This document shows, piece after piece, positions 1 through 9,642 of a stretch of 64,000 bases of DNA. The notes beneath the pieces were generated by a model. That model did no database searches. It was not told where the DNA came from and was given only the letters and a program-made list of their open reading frames with translations. This DNA is from Adiantum capillus-veneris (lineage: Eukaryota > Streptophyta > Polypodiopsida > Polypodiales > Pteridaceae). The DNA lies in NCBI GenBank assembly GCA_014529385.2, contig CM043952.1:155777057-155841056 (forward strand), read 5' to 3'. The position numbers and the translations under genes are program-made. How positions within the stretch are numbered: position 1 is the first letter of the stretch; each line of letters starts with the position of its first letter.

Positions 1-3000
1 CCTCGTTCCGAGAAGAAGAGAGATTTGTAGTTTGGGGCAACGTGTGTGGTGTAATGGCTGAAGCGAGAACCTCCGAATTTCTCCCAAGCCATGATACATT
101 GGCGTTGTAAGAAGGCCTCATTAACTTGGGAGTCGATCGACGCATCCTTGACCAAGTGACATGCATCCCATCTTCCAAACCATTTCTTGATATCAAGCAT
201 CCACCCCGAACTTAGTATTTTGCTCTTGCATGTCTTTTGAACCTTTTGACTTGCTTCATATGCGATTCTAGGAAGTTGATGCAAAGGGCTACGTTGTGTC
301 TTACGCATGTACTCCACAACCCTTTCCATGCCCAAGACCTCAATGGGAAGCGATCCGGACTCAAGAAGTAAGAGCATGTAGGGTGTTTGTGTCTTGACTT
401 GGAGAAAGTTGGTGAGAAAACGCTTTTGGACATTCTCAAACTCTTTCCAAGTAGACTTCCCGATGCTTCCACCCCACACCTCCACTCCATAAACAAGCAC
501 CGGTGTCACCAATGTGTCAAAGAGGTACTTTTTGAGAGCCCAACACTTGATCTCTCCTGCATTGCACATGTTCTCAAATGCATAATAAGCCCTCTTTCCG
601 GCTTCCAAGCGACGCATTGCACAATCCTTCCATTTATGATTGGATGGAACCTCAAGGCCAAGGTACTTGAAGTGATCTACCACTTCAAGTTTCTCATTGT
701 TGTATACAATGCATGGATTTTCGTCATTGAGGGTCTTTACAAGCATAACCTTGGTTTTGGATCCATTCACGATCAGCCCGCTATGTAGGCAAAAGCGTTC
801 CAAGACACTCATAAGCTTTTGCGCATCTTCTAAGGTATGTGCCAAGAGCACTACATCATCGGCATAAAGCAAAAGCATGATCACCGCATTTCCAATCTTA
901 ACCTCTTCTATGCCTTCTTGCTGCATAAAATCAAGAACCATGTATTCCAATTCATCAATGAGTAGCCCAAAGAGGGTTGGGGAAAGTGGGCATCCTTGTT
1001 TGACACCAATAGTGCTTGCAAAAAATTCTGAAATTCCATCTCCCATACGTAATCGACATATCACTTTTTGGTAGATGCGAAAGACTGCATGCATAAATTC
1101 TCTCGGCACTTGAAGGCTTTGCATACGTCTCCAAAGATTTCCTCGTGGTACCATGTCAAAAGCTTTCTTGAAATCCACAAAACAACAATACAACTTTTTT
1201 CCTTTCAGTTGAGACGCTTCCATAAGAACTCGAAGAGTGACAAGGTGATCAATAGTGCTATGATGCTTTCGAAAACCTGCTTGGCCAAGCGCACGTTTGC
1301 AATTCTTTTCAGCCCATTCACTTATCTTCATCTCCATGATACATCCAAATAACTTTGCCATCAAAGAACCAACCATTATAGTGCGATAGTTGTTCACATT
1401 GTTTACATCTCCTCCTTTGTGCAAAGGTTTGATCCAATTTGCACTCCAATCATGAGGCATGCCATACTGAAGTGCAAGGTTAAACATATCGCATATCCAA
1501 TATTGTGTTTTCTTGCTTGTCCATTTAATCATTTCAGCCTTGACACCTTGAAGGTCACCTGCCTTGCGAGTAGCAAGTTTCTCAAGCGCGTGGCATACAT
1601 CTTCAATGGTAAAGAAGGGAGACATAAATGGAAGGGAGCTACAACCCTCCATCTTATCAACATTGGGTTGCTCATAGAGGTTCTTACAATGCATATACAT
1701 ATCCTCAAGAGTCAAGTCACCAAAGCTCTCAACGCGCTTGCCTTTTAGATTTTGCCAAAACTTGCCACATGCATGTGCTTTCTCTTGTGCTAAAAGAAGT
1801 TGTTTTTCGACTTCCCACCTTCTCCTCTTCTTTTGAACAAGTGCTTTGTATGTGTGTGAACATTCCAAGTAAACTTCCTTGTCTTTGATTGCATCCAATC
1901 TTAGCAAGTGTTTTCGGGCTTGACTACATTCCATGTCAAACCATTTCTTCTTGGTGCTACCCTTCTTAGACCTTTTGCAAGACATGTGTTTCGCCGAAAA
2001 GCATTCCTTCGCACAAGAGAAAATTACTTCTTTGAAAACTTTCCACTTGCATTCTAATGTTGGGCTCCCTTGATGCTCTATCATGCTTAACATTTGGTCC
2101 ACCATATCAGCATATATAAGTGCTCGTTTGAAGTCTAGACGTAGGTACAAATGATTCACATCATGATTGGAGGCTACATGCTCGGGCCGTTTACCACACT
2201 TGAGGTCAATACATAACATCCTATGATCCGATTCCGGATTCCATTCACCAAGTGTAAAGCTTTGTATGCATTCTAGAGTGGCTTCTGAGAACAACATATA
2301 GTCAATCACGCTAGCACCATTGTGCTTTCTACATGTAAAGTCATTGGTGCCTTGCCATAGAGATACACCATTTGCAATGAGCATTCCGGTACTATTGCAC
2401 ATATGTAGAAGTGACTTTCCATAGTGATCCACTTCTTTTGCATCATTAGAACTTCGATTATACATGTATGAGTCATCCACTCTTCTTGATACATGCGGCA
2501 TGTCGACTTGTTGTGTGTCGTGTTGTAACATATTTGTGCGAGCATTCATGTCTCCAAAAACAATGACTTCACCTTGATCCTTGTAATGAGCAATGTCTTC
2601 CTCTAGTTCAACAAAGGGCTGATCTCTATCCATATTCAAGCGAGCATAAAAGTTGGAGTCATAGTGAGGAATGTAGCAGCCGGCCACAAACATGACTTGA
2701 CCATTTGGTGGGCTGATTTTCAGCCATAAGTAGCGTTTATACTTATCTTCTTTGACAATGGAAACATCTTTCAAACCCTTTTTGGTCATACATGCTACGC
2801 CTCCTTGGCCTCTTCGTTGCTTTGCATTTTTGGCCCACATCAAAGAATGTACATCGTATTTGTCAAATCCAAGAATTCGTTGCGCATCATGCTCCCATGT
2901 TTCGACAAGAAGTATCACATCGGAGTCATTGGTAAGCTCATCAATGCCAATTTCCGCATTCCATGGATACCCATTACAATTCCAAAAGCTTATTCGCAAG

Positions 3001-3023
3001 CGTGAGTTGGTCTCATAGATCAT
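1..3023 (-). CDS. LINE ORF2: endonuclease-reverse transcriptase, partial at window edge
   Basis: I translated the frame from the ATG at 3023 to position 3 and found no stop in 1007 codons; the C terminus lies outside. Residues about 10-266 are an EEP/APE-like endonuclease: WNCNG near residue 14, ETW near 41, GDMNAR near 150, an IDY motif and a closing SDHR near 265. The reverse transcriptase starts near residue 525 and carries QAGFRKHHSTIDHL, FVDFKKAFD, GVKQGCPLSP and the catalytic YADD at residues 720-723 (855-866). The EN nicks target DNA and the RT copies the element RNA at the nick, by analogy with characterised LINEs. The ATG lies only two codons after the ORF1 stop and in the same frame. 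Coding looks fully intact as far as it can be seen. Confidence 0.92.
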   Translation of the reverse strand, partial: MIYETNSRLRISFWNCNGYPWNAEIGIDELTNDSDVILLVETWEHDAQRILGFDKYDVHSLMWAKNAKQRRGQGGVACMTKKGLKDVSIVKEDKYKRYLWLKISPPNGQVMFVAGCYIPHYDSNFYARLNMDRDQPFVELEEDIAHYKDQGEVIVFGDMNARTNMLQHDTQQVDMPHVSRRVDDSYMYNRSSNDAKEVDHYGKSLLHMCNSTGMLIANGVSLWQGTNDFTCRKHNGASVIDYMLFSEATLECIQSFTLGEWNPESDHRMLCIDLKCGKRPEHVASNHDVNHLYLRLDFKRALIYADMVDQMLSMIEHQGSPTLECKWKVFKEVIFSCAKECFSAKHMSCKRSKKGSTKKKWFDMECSQARKHLLRLDAIKDKEVYLECSHTYKALVQKKRRRWEVEKQLLLAQEKAHACGKFWQNLKGKRVESFGDLTLEDMYMHCKNLYEQPNVDKMEGCSSLPFMSPFFTIEDVCHALEKLATRKAGDLQGVKAEMIKWTSKKTQYWICDMFNLALQYGMPHDWSANWIKPLHKGGDVNNVNNYRTIMVGSLMAKLFGCIMEMKISEWAEKNCKRALGQAGFRKHHSTIDHLVTLRVLMEASQLKGKKLYCCFVDFKKAFDMVPRGNLWRRMQSLQVPREFMHAVFRIYQKVICRLRMGDGISEFFASTIGVKQGCPLSPTLFGLLIDELEYMVLDFMQQEGIEEVKIGNAVIMLLLYADDVVLLAHTLEDAQKLMSVLERFCLHSGLIVNGSKTKVMLVKTLNDENPCIVYNNEKLEVVDHFKYLGLEVPSNHKWKDCAMRRLEAGKRAYYAFENMCNAGEIKCWALKKYLFDTLVTPVLVYGVEVWGGSIGKSTWKEFENVQKRFLTNFLQVKTQTPYMLLLLESGSLPIEVLGMERVVEYMRKTQRSPLHQLPRIAYEASQKVQKTCKSKILSSGWMLDIKKWFGRWDACHLVKDASIDSQVNEAFLQRQCIMAWEKFGGSRFSHYTTHVAPNYKSLFFSER

Positions 3024-3029
3024 GTGTCC

Positions 3030-3971
3030 CTATTTGTTGGGTGGACTTGCATCCTCCTCAAGTGCCTTTTCTTCTTGAGATGATACCTTAACCTTCTTGC
3101 TTCTTTCCTCGTATGCTTTGCGACGTACATTTTGTTGCATAAGAGTGCGATCCTCATATACATTACAACCCGTTCCTTTGAGGTAGATCCAACCATTGTC
3201 AAGGATGATCTTTCTCTTTACCTCATCAGCCATGGTACATACAATAGGTCTTTCTCCCGAGCGAGGGACTCCTTGTTTTCCAACTCGATGTGCACCATAA
3301 GCCATGATTCCTGACATGCCAAAGTGTGTAGCAAAAAACTCTTCAATAGCAACCGCAAGAGATTGAGGTGTTTCCATGCTTTCCTCCTTGATTCCACGAA
3401 TGACGATGTTCTTTGAGCGTTTTTGTCGTTCTTGCAATTCTTGAGTGTCCACATTCTCTACATTCTTTGCTTGGACAACGGCTTGCGTGATAGGAGATGT
3501 AGAAACCACATTATCCTTACATATATCAGCCCATGATTTGGATGCATTTCTCATCTCACATACATCATGTCGTATTGTATCTATCGTTTCCTCTTTCAAT
3601 ACATGATCACTCTCAACTTTGCTCAAGCGCTCTTTCACTACATTCATGTCCACAAGAGAGCGTTTACATTCTTGAACTTCATTCTCAAGATGCATGAAGC
3701 GTGTTGTTTGCATTTCAAGAATCTTCTTGAGGTGCTCATTCTCCACAACGAGAACTCTTAAAGTACCATTCTCCATTGCAAGTGCGCGCAACTCTTCACC
3801 TTGCTTGTTGACGGTTTCTTGTAACGAGACCAAGTAAGCCATGATCATTGCTTCCGTTGTTGTAGACGATGTGGTTGGATTAGCATCCAAATTCCTTGGA
3901 GATTTTGCATCATTCTCCATGGCGAGTGTGGCTTTTCCACCCTTGCGAGTTTTGTCTGACATTGCCTTCAA
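3030..3971 (-). CDS. LINE ORF1 protein (coiled coil plus RRM-like domain)
   Basis: This 313-residue protein has an extended coiled-coil-like segment of regularly spaced hydrophobic and charged residues at about 45-150. A domain starting near residue 185 with RSKNIVIRGIKEE, then AHRVGK, RPIVCTMADEVKRKI and YEDRT, resembles the RRM-type RNA-binding region (Transposase_22-like) of L1 ORF1 proteins. It should bind LINE RNA and form the RNP. There is no CCHC zinc knuckle, unlike the ORF1 remnant at 27.2-28.2 kb, so the window holds two LINE lineages. Starts at M1 or M5 are both possible. The TAG stop at 3030-3032 is followed by two codons and then the ORF2 ATG in the same frame. Confidence 0.82.
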   Translation of the reverse strand: MKAMSDKTRKGGKATLAMENDAKSPRNLDANPTTSSTTTEAMIMAYLVSLQETVNKQGEELRALAMENGTLRVLVVENEHLKKILEMQTTRFMHLENEVQECKRSLVDMNVVKERLSKVESDHVLKEETIDTIRHDVCEMRNASKSWADICKDNVVSTSPITQAVVQAKNVENVDTQELQERQKRSKNIVIRGIKEESMETPQSLAVAIEEFFATHFGMSGIMAYGAHRVGKQGVPRSGERPIVCTMADEVKRKIILDNGWIYLKGTGCNVYEDRTLMQQNVRRKAYEERSKKVKVSSQEEKALEEDASPPNK

Positions 3972-4187
3972 GTCGGCAACAAAAACGCAAAGTTTTGACA
4001 GTTTTTTCAGTTCTGAGATGCTGTTACAGCAAAGCCTTCCATTACACAGAAAAATTCTGTCTTTACATCAATGCGTAGAGGGCTTCGTGCTCTTCGATTG
4101 AGGCTATAGATCACCTAAATCGGAGTTCGGATGAGCAAGTTATGGTCAAAAGAGTGAACTGCTGTCTACTAGGTCAAAAAACGGCTG

Positions 4188-4190
<3 letters not shown>

Positions 4191-4259
<69 letters not shown>

Positions 4260-4301
4260 TATGTGTGTGTGTGTGTGTGTGTGTGTCTATGTAAGTATGT
4301 G

Positions 4302-4338
<37 letters not shown>
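4191..4338. repeat. Compound microsatellite (GA)n-(TG)n-(AG)n
   Basis: A pure GA run at 4191-4257 passes into TG repeats at 4258-4287 and, after a short spacer, AG repeats at 4306-4338. The array abuts the presumed 5' end of the LINE. Open frames across it are low-complexity artefacts. Confidence 0.95.
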
Positions 4339-4342
<4 letters not shown>

Positions 4343-4366
4343 AACAAAAACAAAAACGCACACACA

Positions 4367-4575
4367 CATACATAAACAAAGAATGCACACACACATTGAG
4401 AGAGAAAAAGAGAGAGAGAGCATGCATAAACAAAAAAGGCACGCATTGAGAGAGGAAAAGAGAGAGAGAACATGCATAAACAAAAAACGCACACATTGAG
4501 AGAGGAAAAGAGAGAGAAAACATGCATACGATCCAAAAAAACGCACACATATTGAGAAAGAAAAAGAGAGAAACT
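4367..4575 (+). repeat. Minisatellite of about four 50-bp units
   Basis: The motif CATGCATAAACAAAAA and the following ATTGAGAGAGGAAAAGAGAG recur. CATGCAT starts at 4421, 4471 and 4521, exactly 50 bp apart, with a degenerate first unit from 4367 (CATACATAAACAAA). Each unit contains a short GA run, suggesting growth from the adjacent microsatellite by slippage or unequal exchange. Confidence 0.85.
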
Positions 4576-4827
4576 AATTTAACGTCGTAGGAAACTAATT
4601 AAAATTAAAAGACCTAAAGATCTAGCCGACGAGGAGTTGAACTCAAAACCTATTATTCAAGAGGGAAATGGCATAATCAATCTATCATACTTGGCATGGG
4701 TGATAGAAAGGTTATACCATTTATCTCTTTTTATTGGCACACACATCCACACACGCGCACACACACAAGAAGAAGAGAGTTATAACGTCGTAGGAAACTA
4801 TCTTAAAAGACATTAAAGATTAGGTTA

Positions 4828-5215
4828 TATGTAGACTTACATTAAATTAGATTTAGGTTTATTTTTAACTAGATTTACGTTTATTTAAGCTAGATTTAGA
4901 TTTACGTTATATTAGATTAGATTTAGGTCTCCATAGACTGCGATGCCTGCATGAAGCGGGTGAAGAAAGCCCTCAATGGAATATAGGGTATTGCTGCCTT
5001 CACTCATGGTGGGCTCCGTCGATCCAAAAGTACTGGTGAAATGTCTTCAGAAGATAGGGAAGAAGGTGGATCTTCAGGGCGGCAAGAGTCACTACATCCC
5101 CGACACAATGACCATCTAGCCAACCTCTAGTCATTAGACTTACGTTAAATTAGATTTAGCTTTATTTTTAGTTAGATTTACGTTTATTTAGATTTACGCT
5201 TATTTACGTTAGATC
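4828..5215 (+). repeat. Direct repeats of A/T-rich TTAGATTTA sequence flanking an HMA fragment
   Basis: About 80-90 bp at 4829-4920 and 5134-5215 are near copies: both begin TAGACTTACRTTAAATTAG and continue with GATTTAG, TTTATTTTTA and GATTTACGTTTATTTA. They bracket the HMA-domain fragment at 4930-5119. Internally they consist of short TTAGATTTACG-type repeats. Confidence 0.75.
4930..5119 (+). pseudogene. Heavy-metal-associated (HMA/HIPP-type) domain fragment
   Basis: From 4930 the frame reads SIDCDACMKRVKKALNGI, then a stop, then GIAA. This matches the first half of an ATX1/HIPP-type HMA fold with its CxxC copper/metal site (CDAC). In another frame from about 5003 it reads VGSVDPKVLVKCLQKIGKKV followed by DLQ and a short tail ending at a TAG, which is the usual second half of the domain. 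Roughly ten codons of the middle beta strand are missing at the junction. It is a broken exon-sized piece of a host gene, intronless as seen, lying in the CACTA 5' region between two direct repeats. Transposon capture is an inference. Confidence 0.75.
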
Positions 5216-5503
5216 GAGTCCACGCAAGAATTACTTACGGTTTAGGGTTTAGAGTTAGACGAACAGTGAAAAGATCTACTGTGAAAAGATGTTAAGATGA
5301 AGTGAAGTGCTACAGCTAGAGAAGAGGCAAAGGGGTTTTATCCACTACATGCAGTATCATGTAGACGTGGGTGTGTAGATTTCTTGTACCCACAAATATA
5401 GGTATTGACCAATAAAGACGAGATTATAACCCGGTGGTTCTGATCTCCGTGCACCTCTAGACCGAGGTGTGCGGGGATTGGACATGACTAGAGAATGTGA
5501 GGT

Positions 5504-5504
<1 letters not shown>

Positions 5505-5575
<71 letters not shown>
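5505..5575. repeat. (GA)n microsatellite upstream of tnp2
   Basis: An uninterrupted AG/GA run of about 70 bp, ending 66 bp before the tnp2 start codon. It may lie in the promoter or 5' UTR of the transposase gene. Confidence 0.95.
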
Positions 5576-5579
<4 letters not shown>

Positions 5580-5641
5580 GACGAAGAATGCCAATAGAAT
5601 ATTAAATTTGTTGTCCAGGTTATAAGTTTTTTATCCTCATT

Positions 5642-8600
5642 ATGAGTAGCGACGAGGATGTGGGACCGTCCAACCGAAACACCTATCTCTCAACGAGGGT
5701 CTTATGTCCTTGTAATCAATGCAAGCATGCTGTGCGACGGACAAGACGTGTTTCTTTGCAGCACGTTCGCGAATTTGGCGAGTTCGATCCATCTATTATA
5801 GATCGAGTTGTTGCCAATTATAACTCGTCGGACTCTGACGCTAGCCAACAAGCAGCAATCTTGCAACCCAATAGACGTGTTCGCAGGCGCTTTGGTCAAG
5901 CAGCATATGTGAGTCCACAAGATGTAGCCTCTGACAGCTCGGGGGATGATCATGCAGAGCACATTCCCAACGAGGCAATGTTTGAGCCCGAGATTGATGA
6001 AATGATCGAGACGATCATGGATTCAGAAAGGCTTATCTATGATGATATGAAAAGTGAAGCCGATACGCCATTGTATAATGGAGCACGTATGTCTAGATTG
6101 AAAGCACTCCTGGTTCTTCTCAACATGCAGGCAAAGTTTGGATGGAGTGACACTAGCGTCACAGCGCTTTTCAGGTGATCTATTACATTTAGTTTACTTT
6201 AATAGAACTCTAAATGTATAATGATCTGATAGATTTTTACACGACTGTATCATATTTTTATGTTGTGTAGATTGCTGAAAGAGCACATACTACCAGCTGA
6301 CAATGTGATGCCAGATTCCCGAGATGAAGCAAGAAAGATTTTGCGAAACTTGGGGATGGATTACAATTCTATCCACGCTTGTACTAATGACTGCATTCTT
6401 TTCAGAGGGGAATACATAGACATGGAGAAGTGTCCGAAATGTGATTCCGAAAGATATCGAGTAGATCTCCACGGGACAAAAATTCCACAAAAGGTTTTGC
6501 GACATTTCCCTCTGCTTCCTCGCATCAAGCATTTCTTTGAATGTAAGTCCATGGCAGCCCTAGCATCATGGCATGAGGAGAATAAATCTTCGGATGGTGT
6601 GCTACGAATTCCTGCAGATTGCGTAGCGTGGAAACATATAGATGGAACATGGTCGGATTTTGCCAGGGAAGCTCGAAATTTGCGCTTAGGCCTGGCTATG
6701 GATGGCGTAAATCCATTTGGTCAAAGATCAACATCTTACAGTGTATGGCCCGTTGTCATCGTCAACTACAACATTCCCCCGTGGTTGACTACGAAGAAGG
6801 GGCACCTATGGCTAAGCTTGATTGTGCCAGGGCGATATAAAGTGGGGAATATGAATGTGTATCTTCGTCCACTATTGGAAGAGCTACAACAATTGTGGAT
6901 TGGCATAGAGGTGGTGGATATGAGCCGACACACAGGACGACGGAATGCTTTGATCAGAGGCATTCTAATGTGGACCATGCATGACTGTCCCGGGCTAACA
7001 GAATGCTCAGGTGATCTATTGACACTCCTCACTCAGACACTGTAAATCTTGTTTTTTCCCATAGTTGATCTATTATCATGTGTATACATGCAGGGCTTCA
7101 AACAAGCGGATACAGAGCATGTGTCACATGTGGACCTAGACTGAATGCGCGTAGGGCACCCTCACTGAAGAAGCAAATCTACGAAGGTCATCAAGCGTAT
7201 CTTCCAGAGAATCATGTGTTACACGACGGCTTTTTGGGAAGAGAGCCACCAAGGATGTCTGCACAAGCATGGTTAGAGCAGAAGGAGATGTGCGATGACG
7301 GATTGCCTCCAGGGATGAAGAGACTATCTCTATGGTACGAGTTACCATACTGGCCCCGACTCATGATCAATCACTTGCTCGATCCAATGCACATATTCAA
7401 GAATGTGGGTAATCTACTATGGGACCATTTGACCGGCAAGAAAGATACTTTGGGAGCCAGAGTTGACCTTAGAAATGTGGATCGTATGGAGCAATATTGG
7501 CCGCAAACAGCGTCTGATGGATCGATAAAACTCCCTAAAGCACCATGGATTTTCACAGGAGCCCAAGAACGCAAAGTAAAAGAGACCATTCGATCTTTGC
7601 GGACCCCCACTGGCGTAATGCACTCGCTCCGAACGTGTTTTACTAAAGAAGGAAAGCTTACCGGTTTGAAGTCACACGATTGGCATAAAATGTGTCAGGT
7701 ACGTTCATAGTGGACTTTAATATCATTGCATAAAATGTGGACTTTAATATCATTGCTGCACATACTTTACAGTTTATTTTACCGGTTGCCATTGAGGGAT
7801 GTTTGTCTCTCGACATCCGTAACACAATCTACAAACTTGCAAAGCTGGTGCAATGGATCTCACAAAAGGAGATCAACGTAGACTCCATACCATTCGCCAA
7901 ACTAAATGCTGCGGAGCTTGTGTGCATGTTTGAGAAACATTTTCCTACTACAATGCTAACCATTCAGGTGCATCTTCTTGTTCACATAGTTGATGAAGTG
8001 GAAATAGCTGGCACAGTTCATTCCAGATGGATGTTCTTCTTAGAGCGTTTCATGAAAACGCTTAAGGGATATGTGCGTCAAAAGGCACGTCCGGAGGGTA
8101 GCATGGCAGAAGGTTGGTTGGTATCAGAGTCCCTAGTGTACATTGGAGAGTGGCTAGACGGATTTGATAAATCCCGGGACACGCTATGGTGAACCATAGA
8201 TGATGAGCGCATATCTGGGATTGTCATGTGCAATCTCGGTGTTGAGAAGAAGATGACGGAAGATCTAGAGGCTAAAATCAACCGATTTTGCATGCTTCAC
8301 AATCCAGTGATGCAAAAGTGGATTTCACAATATGAGGATGCAAAGCAAGAGCGACAAAGGGCACGAATCGAGTGGAGACGGGGAAGACGACCACCGATGC
8401 ACTATCCAGCGGTTCTGGAGAGCCTACCAACCTTCATGAGCTTAAGATGGTTGCACAACCAATTGAAAAGCGCACAACAATGCGGTGACGAAGTGACTGA
8501 AGAAGAGTGGGAGTACTCTCGGGGTTGCGCAACCAAGGTAAGTTTTCAATGTACGACTAGCAAGTGACTTTATTTATAAACGTTTGAACAGCCACTCATA

Positions 8601-9370
8601 ATCTTTGTTCGTTGTAGTATAAGTCATACATAGCAGCATGGTGTAAAGGTCGACATTTTAGGGTGGAACGAATCGACAAAAAGCGTTTTACTCAAGATTG
8701 TGGAATCATGGCAAAATTTGAACAGTTTAGTCGACGACGTTCCTCTGATGCAGATCCTGTGGTGGCGGAACTCACTTACTTCGGCACGCTGCAAGAGATT
8801 TTGAGGATCGATTACAGAGGATTTTTTGTCGACTTGTTCGACGTGCAATGGTTCAAGATAATCATGGAGGGTCGCAACGCTACTGTGCGTAGAGGAGAGT
8901 CTGGTTTTCTTGAGGTGGATTCTACTAAGAAATGGACTGACCTAAGAGACACTTTCGTACTACCCGAGCATTGTGAACAAGTAAGTATGTAAATAGTTAA
9001 CATCCCCCTTTTACAAGTTATGTGCTTGAAAGCTCTCATGTAAGTTTTGTGGCTCTGGCAGGTAATATTTCATCCTACAAAGTCTACATCAAACTGGTGG
9101 TACGTCATAGAGGTAGCCCCTCGTAGTGCAAGGACGTATGAAGGCTACCATGTGCCAATCACAACGACATCAATGGAGGAGATCAGAGAAGATGCTCAAT
9201 CAGAAGCCGCTGCGGTGGTGCCAGACGAGCATCAAGATGCTACTACTCTATATGGGGTGCATGCAGAGGAGCTACAAAATGAAACAGAGGATATGTGTTT
9301 AAACGGAGAGCTCTATATAGATATAGGAAGTTATGCTGAGTTATGCGAGGATGAGAGAGAGATCTCTTAA
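5642..9370 (+). CDS. CACTA transposase, Tnp2 family, six exons, one premature TGA
   Basis: Exons inferred from GT-AG junctions that restore the family alignment: 5642-6174, 6271-7010, 7094-7698, 7773-8537, 8618-8980 and 9062-9370, giving 1104 codons. Order: a Transpos_assoc-like cysteine motif (CPCNQCK, residue ~22); the Tnp2 core with CPKCDSERY, LAMDGVNPFG and DPMHIFKNVG; a DUF4218 region (LVHIVDEVEIAGTVHSRWMF, RQKARPEGSMAEG); and a DUF4216 region (ELTYFGTLQEILRIDYRGF, then WWYVIEVAP). The protein cuts CACTA ends. The frame is open except for TGA at 8190-8192 (codon 766), which may be a CGA-to-TGA transition. It is therefore probably non-functional unless the stop is read through. The start was chosen because it opens the exon containing the cysteine motif; an upstream exon is possible. 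Confidence 0.87.
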
Positions 9371-9642
9371 AGCCACAAATATTGTATTTGAACAATTTTG
9401 CTCCGTGTTGTAAAAGCTCTGGCTCTCTAAGTACCTTCCATGGTGTATAACGCTCTTTTCTACTCGCGCTCACATCTTTTGATTGAAAATTCTGGGTTTT
9501 CGACTTGCCTCTTCTATCACTCGATTCATTGCGTCATTGTATTTATATGCGTCATTACGTCATTGTATTTAATGGTCTTTGCGTCATTGTCTACTCTATT
9601 CATTCAATATTAAGTTTAAATATTCGTGTGTTTAATGCAGGT

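Larger units (their letters stand above)
1..4190 (-). mobile_element. LINE (non-LTR retrotransposon), ORF1 and ORF2 intact, 3' end off the window
   Basis: Two adjacent minus-strand reading frames form a typical LINE: a coiled-coil/RRM-type ORF1 (3030-3971) followed by an endonuclease-reverse transcriptase ORF2 (3023 to the window edge). The 3971-4190 stretch upstream of ORF1 is the probable 5' UTR; it ends against a long GA/TG microsatellite, so the 5' boundary is approximate. The 3' UTR, tail and target duplication lie beyond position 1. Both frames are free of stops, in contrast with every other LINE piece in the window, so this is a young insertion. Because no 5' CACTA terminus is found to its right, it probably sits inside the CACTA element. 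Confidence 0.9.

Noticed and set aside
387-1888. A series of plus-strand frames
   Set aside because: They are antisense shadows of the intact LINE ORF2 on the minus strand, in a register that avoids its stops.
4169-4550. Long Ser/Leu- or Arg/Glu-rich open frames
   Set aside because: They are translations of GA/TG microsatellite and the 50-bp minisatellite, open in several frames by composition.
4367-4575. CRISPR-like array because of regular 50-bp spacing
   Set aside because: The whole unit is repeated with no unique spacers, next to a microsatellite in a plant nuclear context.
4620-4700. tRNA or tRNA-derived SINE (GAGTTGAACTC resembling a T-arm)
   Set aside because: Only a B-box-like stretch is present; no acceptor stem, anticodon arm or convincing A box could be paired.
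5231-5245. Telomere-type TTTAGGG repeats
   Set aside because: One or two isolated copies of TTTAGGGTTTAG occur here and near 10652; no array.
5335-5352. CACTACATGC as the left CACTA terminus
   Set aside because: It lacks the AAGAGGTTGTG continuation of the right end and has no subterminal repeat cluster beside it.
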